Of a stretch of 33,992 bases of DNA, positions 25,492-33,729 are shown one piece after another. This DNA is from Kofleriaceae bacterium (lineage in GTDB: Bacteria > Myxococcota_A > Polyangia > Haliangiales > Haliangiaceae): assembly GCA_025357755.1 (NCBI GenBank), contig JANXOP010000144.1, forward strand, positions 1 through 33,992, given 5' to 3'. The first letter of the stretch is position 1. Each line of letters starts with the position of its first letter. A program made the translations under genes and the position numbers. Under the pieces are notes generated by a model that saw only the letters and a list, made by a program, of their open reading frames with translations, had not been told where the DNA came from and searched no databases.

Positions 25492-26349
25492 TTACCGCAC
25501 CTGCGCGCCGAACGCCTCGAGCCAGGCCTCGGCAGGCCCTCGGCGGAGGACCCCTCCGAGCTCGAACAACGAGAGCTCGGTGATCCCCGCGGCGGTGGCG
25601 ATCGCCACGTCGCGCGCGAGCTCGGCGGGACCCCGGTATTGCGGCTCGTCCTCGAACGCACCGATGCCGACGGCGCCGAGCGATAGACCCGCTACTTCGC
25701 CGAACCGATATTTGGTGAGGCGCGCGGTGGCGGCAAGGAGGAGCTCGGCGCGCCGGCGGTTGACCACGCCCCGCGACCAGCCCTCGAGCAGCGACGTGTA
25801 GGCCATCACGCTGTGGCGATCGACGTCGAGCATCGTGGCAGGCGTCCCGACCGCGCGCTGCATCCACTCGCCGCGCACTTCGAGGGCGAGCAGTGGGAGG
25901 ATCGCGGTGGTGATCCGGCGCCCACGTCGCCAGCGATGGGTCGCTTCGCCAAGCGCGTCGCGCGCGTCGTGATAGCGGCTCGGCGACGGAGTCTGCCGCC
26001 ACGTCGGACGCCAATCCTTCCACTTTTCGAGCTGCGCTTTGGGCGGCTCGAGATCGAGGACGAGCTCGTCCGCGAACGGCACCTCTGCGAGCACGGCGTC
26101 CGCGAACGCGATGAACGCGGGCGCCGAGGCGGCGCTGACCCAGCGGCCGTCGGCGTCGTCGAGCATCGGCCACACGGCGACGAACACGCCTCGGTCGCGG
26201 AACCGGCGGACCACGTCTCCGACCTCGGCGAGCTGCCACGGGCGGACGGCGAGGAGGAGATCGAGGCCACGCGCGGCGACCAGCTCCACGACCGCGGACC
26301 GCACGAGCTCCTCGTACGGAAGGGTCTCGCACCAGACGCGGCGGCGCAC
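25492..26349 (-). CDS. TIM-barrel-like hypothetical protein
   Basis: A 285-residue protein with alternating beta/alpha segments: GLDLLLAVRPW, GVFVAVWPMLDD, ADELVLDLEPPKAQLEKWKD, RRITTAILPLLALE, HSVMAYTSLLEGWSRG and TELSLFELGG. The acidic LDLEPP at a strand end is reminiscent of glycoside hydrolase catalytic sites. No specific family was recognised. Only 11 bases separate the GTG at 26349 from the divergent glycosyltransferase start. Upstream of the YkgJ gene. Confidence 0.7.
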   Translation of the reverse strand: MRRRVWCETLPYEELVRSAVVELVAARGLDLLLAVRPWQLAEVGDVVRRFRDRGVFVAVWPMLDDADGRWVSAASAPAFIAFADAVLAEVPFADELVLDLEPPKAQLEKWKDWRPTWRQTPSPSRYHDARDALGEATHRWRRGRRITTAILPLLALEVRGEWMQRAVGTPATMLDVDRHSVMAYTSLLEGWSRGVVNRRRAELLLAATARLTKYRFGEVAGLSLGAVGIGAFEDEPQYRGPAELARDVAIATAAGITELSLFELGGVLRRGPAEAWLEAFGAQVR

Positions 26350-26360
26350 GTCTGGATAGT

Positions 26361-27437
26361 ATGTCGGTGATGAAGGTCCTGTACGGAGTCACGGGTGAAG
26401 GAATGGGCCACGCGATGCGATCGCGCGTCGTGCTCGAGCACCTGTTCCGCGCGGGCCACGAGGTCGAGATCATGGCCTCGGGCCGCGCGGCGGAGTTCCT
26501 CGCCAAGCGGTTCGAGGGCGTCAACACGATCCACGGCCTGCACATGATCCTCGAGGAGAATCGCGTGCGGCCGGGCAAGACGCTGTGGTCGAACGTACTC
26601 AACGGCGTGCTCGGCGTGCCGCGCAACATCGAGGCGTACTTCGAGCTGATCGCCGCATTCGAGCCCGAGGTCGTGATCAGCGACTTCGAGTCATGGACCT
26701 ACTATTACGGCCGGACCCATCGCCTGCCGATCCTCTCGATCGACAACATGCAGGTGATCCATCGCTGCGAGCTTCCAGCCTCGATCATCGAAGGCAACCA
26801 GGTCGCGTTCCAGGTCACGAAGGCGTTCATCAAGTCGAAGCTGCCCTCGTGCGACGCGTACTTCATCACCTCGTTCTTCCGGCCGCCACCGCGCAAGCCC
26901 GACACGTTCCTGTTTCCGCCGATCCTCCGCCCCGAGATCCTCGCTGCCAAGCCGACCGCCGGTGATCACTTGCTCGTCTATCAATCGGGCCCGAACTCGG
27001 CGCTACAGAGTGCGCTCGCGGCGACGGGCATCGAGTGCAGGATCTACGGCATGCGCCCCGGTATCACCGAGGAGCAGCGCGAAGGCCGGCTCCACTTTTT
27101 GCCGTTCGCGGAGGCTGGCTTCATCTCGGACCTCGCGAGTTGCCACGCCGTGATCGCTGGCGGTGGCTTCACGCTCATGGGCGAAGCCGTCTTTCTCCAC
27201 AAACCGATGCTCGCGCTACCCATCGAGCGCCAGTTCGAGCAGTGGCTCAACGCCCAGTACCTCGAGCGTGAAGGCTACGGGATGTGCACGCTCACGCTGG
27301 ACGATCCGGGAGTGCTCCCCGCGTTCCTCGAGCGCATCCCGGACTGTGCCGCGAAGCTCGCGAGCTACACGCAGACCGACAACAGCGAGCTGCTGACCGC
27401 GGTCGATGCGTTCTTGAGCTCGCGCATGGTCACCTAG
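26361..27437 (+). CDS. GT-B-type glycosyltransferase, MJ1255/VC2487-like
   Basis: A 358-residue protein. An N-terminal Gly-rich start VLYGVTGEGMGHAMRSRVV matches GT-B nucleotide-sugar transferases (GT1/GT28-like). The C-terminal domain contains AVIAGGGFTLMGEAVFLHKP, the donor-binding region, followed by PMLALPIERQFEQWLNAQYL. This combination resembles the MJ1255/VC2487 family. It probably transfers a sugar to a lipid, natural product or polysaccharide. The start may be ATG 26361 or ATG 26370. Confidence 0.85.
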   Translation: MSVMKVLYGVTGEGMGHAMRSRVVLEHLFRAGHEVEIMASGRAAEFLAKRFEGVNTIHGLHMILEENRVRPGKTLWSNVLNGVLGVPRNIEAYFELIAAFEPEVVISDFESWTYYYGRTHRLPILSIDNMQVIHRCELPASIIEGNQVAFQVTKAFIKSKLPSCDAYFITSFFRPPPRKPDTFLFPPILRPEILAAKPTAGDHLLVYQSGPNSALQSALAATGIECRIYGMRPGITEEQREGRLHFLPFAEAGFISDLASCHAVIAGGGFTLMGEAVFLHKPMLALPIERQFEQWLNAQYLEREGYGMCTLTLDDPGVLPAFLERIPDCAAKLASYTQTDNSELLTAVDAFLSSRMVT

Positions 27438-27503
27438 CGCACGGCACCCGGTCACTAGCGTCCACCTCCGTGCGCGGTGGCTGCGATCGTAGTAGAGCTA
27501 GCC

Positions 27504-28445
27504 ATGCCTCGCCTCCTGGACGCGCTGCTCGGGCCCTTCGTACCACTGTCGTTCGGCCGACCGGGGCTGTGGCTCCGCGGGCGGAGCTTCGCGGAGCTTG
27601 CGCGACTCGACGGTCGCCACGCGATCGTCACCGGCGCGAACAGTGGGATCGGCCGCGCCGCCACCGAGGCGCTCGTCGCGCTCGGCGCGCGGGTCACGAT
27701 GGTCTGCCGCGATTCGTCGCGCGCGGAGCTCGCGCGGGACGAGATCGTACGCGCGACCTCCGCAGGTGCGCGGCTCGCGATCGAGCTCTGCGATGTCGCG
27801 CGCCAGGGCGAGGTGGCCGCGCCCGCCGCGCGCCTCGACGATCCGATCGACATCGTGATCCACAACGCGGGCGTCCTCCCGGCGCACGAGGTGATCACAC
27901 CAGATGGCATCGAGCTGACCTGGGCGACCCATGTCGTCGGGCCGCACCTCCTGATGCGCCTGCTGCGGCCGCGATCCACAGCGGCCACACGGCACGTGCT
28001 GGTGTCGTCGGGTGGCATGTACCTCGCCGCACTGCCAGCGCCCGGACGGGTGCCCACGCCGTACGATGGCGTCCGCGCCTACGCCGAGACCAAGCGCGCG
28101 CAAGTCGCGCTCGCCACCCTGTGGGCCGAGCACGATCCCGAGGGGCCGCGCGTGGTCGCGATGCACCCGGGCTGGGCCAACACCACCGCAGTGCAAACCT
28201 CGCTGCCGCGGTTCCACGCGCTCATGCGCCCGCTGCTGCGTGCCCCCGGCGGCGGCGCGGATACGCTCGCGTGGCTCGGCACCATCCCGATCGACGCGCT
28301 GGTCCGCGGCGGCTTCTACTTCGATCGCGCGCCCCGACCGACGCACGTGCTGCCGTGGGGTCACGATCCCGCGCCGCGCAAGGCCGAGCTGTGGCGCTGG
28401 CTCGAGTCGATCACCCAGGACCACGTCGACGACGCGAGGCGTTGA
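27504..28445 (+). CDS. Short-chain dehydrogenase/reductase (DHRS12-like)
   Basis: A 313-residue SDR. An N-terminal extension (MPRLLDALLGPFVPLSFGRP) precedes the cofactor loop TGANSGIG. The sequence also has NAG in IHNAGVLP, catalytic Ser in LVSSGGMY, and Tyr193/Lys197 in YAETK. A basic residue after strand 2 (VCRDSSR) suggests NADP. The lengthy form resembles DHRS12-like retinol-dehydrogenase-type SDRs. It follows the glycosyltransferase by 66 bases. Confidence 0.92.
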   Translation: MPRLLDALLGPFVPLSFGRPGLWLRGRSFAELARLDGRHAIVTGANSGIGRAATEALVALGARVTMVCRDSSRAELARDEIVRATSAGARLAIELCDVARQGEVAAPAARLDDPIDIVIHNAGVLPAHEVITPDGIELTWATHVVGPHLLMRLLRPRSTAATRHVLVSSGGMYLAALPAPGRVPTPYDGVRAYAETKRAQVALATLWAEHDPEGPRVVAMHPGWANTTAVQTSLPRFHALMRPLLRAPGGGADTLAWLGTIPIDALVRGGFYFDRAPRPTHVLPWGHDPAPRKAELWRWLESITQDHVDDARR

Positions 28446-28480
28446 AATGGTCGGGGGCTAGATCGCCGAGCTCGTGCGCG

Positions 28481-28936
28481 CTAGCCGCTTCCCTTCTCGA
28501 CCGGCTTACCCGCCTTGGTCCAACCCGCGATGCCCTGCGGCATGATGAAGACGTTCGTGTAACCGAGCTTTTCCGCTGCGACCGCAGCGGTGTGGCAGGC
28601 GTGTCACGTCTCGTTGTGACAGTAGAAGACGAGTAACGCATCCTTCGCGGGCGGCAGCGCCGCGGCGGTGACGTTCTCGTCGTCGATCCACGTCGCGGTC
28701 GGCACGTGACCGCCGATCCAGCTGTCCTTGGTATTCGCGTCGAAGATGAACGTCTTGCCATCGTGCGCGGCAATCTTTGTTTCGACCTCGTCGATCGTCA
28801 TCGACTTGAGCGCGGCGGCGCTCGGCTCGGCCTTCGGGGCGGTGAGCTTGGGCTCGGAGTCGTTGCTCGCCTTCGAGCAACCGAGTGGCGCCATCGCGGC
28901 AGCGCCCGCAAGAAACAGAGCCAGGGTTCGGTTCAT
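28481..28936 (-). CDS. Rhodanese-like selenoprotein, exported (in-frame TGA as Sec111)
   Basis: A 151-residue rhodanese-like protein if TGA 28604-28606 is read as selenocysteine. N-terminal signal MNRTLALFLAGAAAMAPLGC with a possible lipid-anchor Cys. The rhodanese core has SMTIDEVETKIAAHDGKTFI, then DANTKDSWIGGHVPTATWID and FYCHNET-U-HACHTAAVAAEK, GYTNVFIMPQGIAGWTKAG. The active-site loop of this family normally has Cys at the TGA position. The reading frame stays conserved after TGA to TAG 28481. A hairpin like a bacterial SECIS begins 13 bases after TGA. Rhodaneses transfer sulfur; Sec would make a more reactive nucleophile. Selenocysteine machinery is outside the window. Confidence 0.8.
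28573..28590 (-). promoter_or_regulatory. SECIS-like hairpin after the in-frame TGA
   Basis: On the minus strand CCGCTGC-GGTC-GCAGCGG forms a 7-bp stem with a GGTC loop. The loop starts 21 bases after TGA. The E. coli fdhF SECIS also has a GGUC apical loop at about the same distance and shares UGACACG at the start. It overlaps coding sequence, as in bacteria. Confidence 0.68.
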
Positions 28937-29232
28937 CGGTGTAGCGTACCCAATTCCCGCGGGGTCCTGATCCGCTTCGTCCATGAGACTTCGACTTGCG
29001 CAGCGCGTCGTCGAGGTCGCCGCGGCAACCCGCCAATGCGCGAGGTGGTGGTGGCCGTCGCGGACCGCGATGCGATGGTCTCGCAGAACAAGATCAGGCA
29101 GCCGCGAGCTTCGCGCGCGAAGCGCTCATGTGCGACGAACCCGAGCGGTCCCACCGCGAACTTTGGTCGCCGTGGATACTGCGGCGAAACGCGGAGTCGC
29201 TTCTACTAGCGTTGATGACGCTCGCGAGCCTC

Positions 29233-29700
29233 ATGACTTCGATGCTCGGCCATCCGCGATGCCCGGCGCGCGCGTGGCTTCGCTTCCTCTGCCTCGTCGT
29301 GATGAGCGCGTGCGTCCACACGGCTCATCCCGCTCAGACACCTGGCGACGCGCTCGCCGCATATCGCCAGTCCGTGCTGGCGATGGACATCGACTCGACT
29401 GCCGAGCTACTCGAACCCGATGCGCAAATTCATCACGCCGATCAGGCGCCGGTCGTCGGCCGCGCCGCGATTCGCAAGTTCCTAGAGACCTTCCGCGCGT
29501 ATCACGTCACGGCGTACGTGATCGACGCGGCCTCGACCGTCGTGACTGGCGACACCGCGACGCAACGAGGCAGCTACCATCAAGAGGTAACGGGTCCCGG
29601 GGGCGAGGCGATTCACGCCGACGGGGTGTTCGAAGCGAGCTGGCATCGCGATGGGGACGGGCGGTGGAGGATCGCCCGCATGCACACCAATTCGCGCTAG
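29233..29700 (+). CDS. NTF2-like (SnoaL/DUF4440) lipoprotein
   Basis: About 155 residues from ATG 29233 (ATG 29242 also possible). A signal with RFLCLVVMSAC ends in a likely lipobox Cys. The mature part has the cone-shaped NTF2-like fold: GDALAAYRQSVLAMDIDST, LEPDAQIHHADQAPVVGRAAI, RKFLETFRAYHV and a final WRIARMHTNSR. These proteins either bind small ligands or act as isomerases. The substrate is unknown. Confidence 0.75.
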   Translation: MTSMLGHPRCPARAWLRFLCLVVMSACVHTAHPAQTPGDALAAYRQSVLAMDIDSTAELLEPDAQIHHADQAPVVGRAAIRKFLETFRAYHVTAYVIDAASTVVTGDTATQRGSYHQEVTGPGGEAIHADGVFEASWHRDGDGRWRIARMHTNSR

Positions 29701-30046
29701 AGGGATCAGTTTGCTCGACTCGACCCACGAGCGCGACGCCAGGATGTCGGGCTGGTCTGAAGCGTGATCCGAACGTGCGCGATCTCGTGGTGGCGCAGCG
29801 AATACCGCCGCTTACGTTGTGCGAGCGGGGGGACTCGAACCCTGATGCGACCTCGCGAGAACCCCCAACTTCTCGCGACCCTGCAATGACCACGCGGGGT
29901 TGCATCAGCGGTTCATCCTGCCGTGTCTGCCGTGATCCGACGTGATCTGCCGAGGTGTGGCAGCCACGTGGCAGCGGATGCTCTTCGATCACGGCTCCTC
30001 TCACAGTCGCAGACGTCTTAAGTGAAGAGCCGGCGTGCAGCTTCAC
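29701..30046. other. Noncoding interval with tRNA-like T-arm, hairpin and short repeats
   Basis: This 346-base gap has no convincing gene. On the minus strand 29842-29821 contains GGGTTCGAGTCCCCCCGCTC, resembling the T-arm and acceptor 3' end of a tRNA. However, the T-stem pairs only 3 bp and no rest of a tRNA is present. A perfect 9-bp hairpin lies at 29853-29861/29870-29878 with an 8-base loop. Direct repeat ctgccgtg occurs at 29918 and 29927, and palindrome GCCACGTGGC at 29963-29972. These features fit an attachment scar of an excised element. Confidence 0.45.
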
Positions 30047-31015
30047 TCATCCGTCGAGTGCGGCGAGATCCTCGGCAGCAAGCCGCGGATCCCAGAGCGC
30101 GATCCGACGCCGAAGCTCCGCACGATCCGCCTCATCGTGCGGGTGGAGATCGTCCGGCGACGAGGTCAGCGTTTCGAACGGCCCGAGATACAGGAGCGCG
30201 TCGCCGAGCTCGCCCATGCGGCGCTCGCACGTGTCGAATGGATCGTAGGTCGAGCCGTCCATCTTGGTCAGTGTCCGGCCGCCGAGAAACGCACCGGCCG
30301 GCAGGTCGTCGATCCAGCTGCCGGCGATGTGCGCCAGCAATGGCACCGAGTACGTCGCAAGCTTCGTCGCGATCGCCACTCGATCGCGTGGCCGCAGATT
30401 GTCGTGAGGAAGGACGACATATGTCGATCCAGGATGATCACGCTCGAGGATCTGCACGAGACCGGTGCCGGGCGTAAATGGTGGCCACGTGGCCTTGAAC
30501 AGGTGATACGCGCCGGCGAGCACCAGCGCGCGTTTGCCGCAGCGGAGAACCTCGCTCTCGACGACGCGCGCGAAGTGAGCATCACGATCCTCGAGCGCGG
30601 TCGCGAGATCTTGCCACGTCCGCGCGGAGGACCAGTCCAACGGCGGGTCGCCTAGAAGCACGCGAGTGCGACGCTTCGCGGGCAGCGTCTGGTTGACCTC
30701 GCGCACGGTCGCGAAGAACCGCGGATAGATCGGCGCGCGGAAGCCCCACGGCCCCGCACCGGCGAAGTCCTGCCAGATCTGCCTCAGCTCGGTCGACGCG
30801 ACATCACCGCCCGCGACGTACGCGTCGCAGATGGCCTGATGTCGCGCGTTGCCGAACTCGACGACGATCGCGTCGACATTCTCCGAGAACCGGAGGTCGC
30901 GCACGAGATCCTCGACGAAGCGAGCGCCCTGCTCGACACCGTGCATCTCGCCAAGTGCGACGATCGGATGCGTGTCAAACCGGTCGACCAAGTCGCGCAC
31001 GCCATCGCCAGCCAT
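30047..31015 (-). CDS. Tiki-superfamily (ChaN/EreA/TraB-like) protein
   Basis: A 322-residue protein. An early motif VALGEMHG with a following FVEDL helix, then IVVEFGNARHQ and later GKRALVLAGAYHLFK, give the paired E-x-x-H and G-x-x-H pattern of the Tiki/TraB/erythromycin-esterase superfamily. Several acidic and His residues would form a metal or catalytic site. The highly polar C terminus ends DPRLAAEDLAALDG. Start ATG 31015. The substrate is not inferable; antibiotic esterase and haem-related roles occur in relatives. Confidence 0.7.
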   Translation of the reverse strand: MAGDGVRDLVDRFDTHPIVALGEMHGVEQGARFVEDLVRDLRFSENVDAIVVEFGNARHQAICDAYVAGGDVASTELRQIWQDFAGAGPWGFRAPIYPRFFATVREVNQTLPAKRRTRVLLGDPPLDWSSARTWQDLATALEDRDAHFARVVESEVLRCGKRALVLAGAYHLFKATWPPFTPGTGLVQILERDHPGSTYVVLPHDNLRPRDRVAIATKLATYSVPLLAHIAGSWIDDLPAGAFLGGRTLTKMDGSTYDPFDTCERRMGELGDALLYLGPFETLTSSPDDLHPHDEADRAELRRRIALWDPRLAAEDLAALDG

Positions 31016-31128
31016 CGAGCGATCCTACACGCGTCGCCGGCAACCGACGCGCACCCGTCTCGACAACGGGCTGGCGTAACTTCCGCGGGGTCGTCGTGCT
31101 CGTTGCACCACCGGCCTTCGGACGCGGC

Positions 31129-31266
31129 CTACACGCTGGGACCCGGCAAACCCGGAAGTCCGACGTATCGAGGAGCAGCGATGACAGCAGACGGTTGGAC
31201 GAGCGCCCGCTGCGCATCGTCAGTCGTTTCGTTCAAGTCGAAGGCGATCAACAAAATATTAGGCAT
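31129..31266 (-). CDS. Possible 45-residue ORF ending in the repeated LPGLPGPSV tail
   Basis: From ATG 31266 an uninterrupted frame gives MPNILLIAFDLNETTDDAQR, then a middle part, and IAAPRYVGLPGLPGPSV before TAG. It includes the repeat in a frame different from the intact gene except for the last nine residues. No ribosome site is clear. It may be an accidental ORF over a gene remnant. Confidence 0.25.
   Translation of the reverse strand: MPNILLIAFDLNETTDDAQRALVQPSAVIAAPRYVGLPGLPGPSV
31130..31188 (-). repeat. Decayed 3'-end copy of the gene at 33730, with 1-base deletion
   Basis: About 59 bases match 33731-33790 with roughly nine differences and one missing base. In the intact copy this encodes LLSSVLLDTSDLPGLPDPSV at the C terminus; here the deletion splits LLSSLLLDTSD from LPGLPGPSV into different frames. 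It looks like a fragment duplicated with the end of the gene. Confidence 0.6.
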
Positions 31267-31305
31267 CGACCGCGCGATGTGATTCCGGCGAGTGGGTCAA
31301 CGCGC

Positions 31306-31680
31306 TCACTCCGACCAGGCGGCTGGAACGATCAGTGACGCGTTCTTACTCGCGGCGGCGGTGAGCGTCACCTGCTTGCATCTGAGCTTCACCGAGCTCG
31401 CGATGCGCGGATCGCCGATCATCGCGCACAGCGTGTGCGTACCGGGTTTGAGATCGTGGATCGATGCTGCGCCGTCGCGGATGCCACCTCCGTGCATCGG
31501 GACCGTGCGGTCGGTCGGCATCTGCGTGGCGTCGCGCACCTCCTCGGCCGTCTGCGGGTTGATCGAGAGCTGGATCGTTCCGACACCACCCCTCGGTAGT
31601 GGCACACCAGCGTCGGTCTTGACGGAGACAGCGAGCGTGACTGGGCCGGAGCGCAGCGCGGATGCGATCGAGTGCGTCCT
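31306..31680 (-). pseudogene. Orphan frame: remains of an exported/regulatory domain fused out of frame to the sigma factor
   Basis: This frame has protein-like sequence: SGPVTLAVSVKTDAGVPLPR, GTIQLSINPQTAEEVRDATQ, DLKPGTHTLCAMIGDPRIA and LTAAASKNASLIVPAAWSE, then stop. It overlaps the last 100 codons of the sigma ORF in another frame. The only good start, GTG 31605, lies inside the domain and has no ribosome site. It resembles a beta-sandwich domain that normally follows a membrane region in sigma-factor loci. Probably a fusion broken by a deletion or frameshift. Confidence 0.45.
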
Positions 31681-32122
31681 TCAGCCGCGACCGCACGGTC
31701 GCGGCTGGGATGCCCTGGGCACGTGCGATCTCCGCTGCCGACATGCCCTCGAAGAAACGCAGAAGCAGCGTCGAGCGCAACGGCTCGTGGAGCTCGAGCA
31801 CATGACGGTTGACCTCCTGTTGCACCTGCGCGCGCGCGAGCAATTGCTCCGGCGATGGCACATCGTTGTGCTCCGGCACCGCTTGCTCGCGGCGCATCCG
31901 CCGCACGCGACCGCGCGTGGTCATCCGCGCGACGTTGCGCGCGACTCCGCCGAGCCACGGACGCAGCGGGCCTCGCCGGTGCGCGGGCGTGCCGAGGGCG
32001 ACCTCGTACGTGTCCTGTACGACATCGTCCGCCGACGTGTCGCCGACGAGCGCACGCGCCAGGCGCGTCAGCCATTCGGTGTGGGCGAGCAGGTCTTCTG
32101 CCGTCGGTGCGGAATCCCCCAT
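31346..32122 (-). CDS. ECF sigma factor, C-terminus altered by frameshift
   Basis: A 258-residue ORF. Region 2 (about 10-78) contains WLTRLARALVGDTSADDVVQ and the helix RPWLGGVARNVARMTTRGRV. Region 4 (about 105-155) has LRSTLLLRFFEGMSAAEIAR, AQGIPAATVRSRLKDALDRI, ending near RAAL. Beyond about residue 155 the sequence becomes basic and low-information, while another frame becomes protein-like, so the natural end is lost. The start ATG 32122 has AGGAG upstream. It is divergent from the lipoprotein at 32220, separated by 97 bases. Sigma-70 ECF proteins direct RNA polymerase to envelope-stress promoters. Confidence 0.9.
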   Translation of the reverse strand: MGDSAPTAEDLLAHTEWLTRLARALVGDTSADDVVQDTYEVALGTPAHRRGPLRPWLGGVARNVARMTTRGRVRRMRREQAVPEHNDVPSPEQLLARAQVQQEVNRHVLELHEPLRSTLLLRFFEGMSAAEIARAQGIPAATVRSRLKDALDRIRAALRPSHARCLRQDRRWCATTEGWCRNDPALDQPADGRGGARRHADADRPHGPDARRWHPRRRSIDPRSQTRYAHAVRDDRRSAHRELGEAQMQAGDAHRRRE

Positions 32123-32219
32123 GTGCTCCTGTTGCCGCGACCGGGAGAAGTGTTGCCGATTTTCGCAACGGGTGGTCGTTTCTCGCCAACGCTTCGCGGC
32201 GCGGTGGCAACGAGGGGAC

Positions 32220-32693
32220 ATGCTCCGACTCCATTCCCTCCTGATCCTGGCCGTCGCTGCGTGCGGCGGATCCTCACCACCGCCCGCCGAGAAGGCGGCG
32301 CCGCAGACTGCCGCGCACACCACCGACGATCTCGTCCCGATGTGCAAGCGCATCTTCGCGCGCAAGGAGACGTGCGCCGACGACTATCTCCCCGTGCTGC
32401 TCGATCATCGCGTCGAGCTGAACAAGCCGCCCGGCATCGGCGACGAGGTCAAGGCGAAGGGCCGCGACGCGGTGCTCGCGATCGCCCATACCGAGCTGGC
32501 CAGCGACACCCAGCCGGACAAGGTCGCTGCGACCTGTGACGGTGCGGCCGCGCAAATGGCGAAGGCACCCACAAAACGCGTGAGCCAGCTACTAGATCAA
32601 GGCGGCAAGTGCGTGGCGGCCGCGGATTGCAGGGCGTTCTCGATGTGCGTCGTCGAGATCGACCGCGGCTTCATCGCGGCCTCGTCACACTAG
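32220..32693 (+). CDS. Cysteine-containing lipoprotein
   Basis: A 157-residue protein: signal MLRLHSLLILAVAAC with lipobox A-A-C, then a Pro-rich linker and a helical domain with regularly placed cysteines (VPMCKRIFARKETCADD, AATCDGAAAQ, GGKCVAAADCRAFSMC). Cys pairs probably form disulphides. A strong GAGGGG lies before ATG. Divergent from the sigma gene, so it may be under sigma control. Function unknown. Confidence 0.8.
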   Translation: MLRLHSLLILAVAACGGSSPPPAEKAAPQTAAHTTDDLVPMCKRIFARKETCADDYLPVLLDHRVELNKPPGIGDEVKAKGRDAVLAIAHTELASDTQPDKVAATCDGAAAQMAKAPTKRVSQLLDQGGKCVAAADCRAFSMCVVEIDRGFIAASSH

Positions 32694-32926
32694 CGATTGC
32701 CAGTGGTTTGTACGTCGATTCTACCTAAACGAATCAGCGGAGTCGCTGCGGTCTCGTCCAACAACGCGCGGTATTCGTCGTCGCCGCAGTCCGGACCACG
32801 GTAACCCGCGCAAGACGGAGCACGACGAGGCCTTCCATTCGTTTCGATCCGGCGTTGTGGCACCCTAGTGCGACCGATGAGCGAGAGCGAGCGGGTCGTC
32901 TGCGGTAAGCACGGGAGTACTCCCAT
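32690..32926 (-). other. Possible minus-strand ORF remnant (weak)
   Basis: A 78-residue ORF whose second half (SCAGYRGPDCGDDEYRALLD, then ETAATPLIRLGRIDV) looks peptide-like with paired cysteines, while the first part is not. It overlaps the 3' end of the lipoprotein and the start of the next gene, and has no ribosome site. May be the end of a decayed gene. Confidence 0.22.
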
Positions 32927-33632
32927 TACCTATGCGTGCCGTCATCTCGCCGCCGGCGTTGCAACTGGCTTTCACTTCGACGATGGAGATCGATCCGATC
33001 GTTGGCCCGACGCATGGTGCGATCTTTGCGAGGAACAACGTGTTGCTGTTGGCGGCTGGACCGACGACCTGACACTCGCAATGATCAAGATCCTGTGCAC
33101 GCACTGCTGGGAGTCCGCGCGTGCGCGGAATGAACGGATTCCGCCGTTGGCCCGCGGCAAGGCGGTGCAACTGTCAAAGGATGAGCAGCGCCAACTCGTC
33201 GCAGGCGCGACCCAACAGCTGAACCGGGCGCAGGAAGCCGCCGATGCGAAGTGGGGATTTTTGACGTTTCCGCGCTGGGATTTCGACAGCGATAACCGGA
33301 CGGTCACGTTCTCAGAGAGAGGGAGTCGCCGTCTCATCGCTAACGTGCGCATGGTCGGCAGCTACTCAACGAAGAGCAGTTCGTTCCAGTGGGCGTGGGT
33401 GCTCTACGATCACGATGAGCCGATGATCGACGGCATTGTCGACCTTCCGGCCTTCGGTGAGGTACGCGGCATCGAGAGGCTCACAACGAACTACTGGGAT
33501 TGCGACATCGTCGAGGGCTGGGAGATGACGGCGGTCGCCGCGTACTTGCTGGGCTGCGAAGCCGTGTATCGCGCACCGTTCGATAACCTCTACTGGTTCA
33601 TGTTGCTAAGCGGTTTCCGCAAGGTGACTTGA
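32877..33632 (+). CDS. DUF6882-like protein with N-terminal cysteine-rich module
   Basis: A 251-residue protein from ATG 32877 (GTG 32868 also possible). The N-terminal part has CGKHGSTPITYACRHL, then WCDLCEEQ and CTHCWE, a four-Cys and His set likely to bind zinc. The C-terminal part has WGFLTFPRWDFDSDNRTVTF, SYSTKSSSFQWAWVLYDHDE and GCEAVYRAPFDNLYWFMLL, which fits the pattern of the DUF6882 family seen with secreted toxins and immunity proteins. Function unknown; codon use is less GC-skewed than neighbours, which may reflect transfer. Confidence 0.68.
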   Translation: MSESERVVCGKHGSTPITYACRHLAAGVATGFHFDDGDRSDRWPDAWCDLCEEQRVAVGGWTDDLTLAMIKILCTHCWESARARNERIPPLARGKAVQLSKDEQRQLVAGATQQLNRAQEAADAKWGFLTFPRWDFDSDNRTVTFSERGSRRLIANVRMVGSYSTKSSSFQWAWVLYDHDEPMIDGIVDLPAFGEVRGIERLTTNYWDCDIVEGWEMTAVAAYLLGCEAVYRAPFDNLYWFMLLSGFRKVT

Positions 33633-33729
33633 GAATGCGGGCACTCGGATAGCATGCCCACTTGGCTCGAACTGCCTCCACTGTCCGCGCCGGTCGCGAA
33701 ACTAACGTTTGGCGCGGCCGGCAGCGCAG

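Noticed and set aside
27284-28636. 450-residue plus-strand ORF over the glycosyltransferase end and the SDR
   Set aside because: Arg-rich third frame; both real genes have motifs and starts.
29821-29850. A functional tRNA gene
   Set aside because: The T-stem pairs only 3 bp and no D-arm, anticodon arm or acceptor 5' strand is present.
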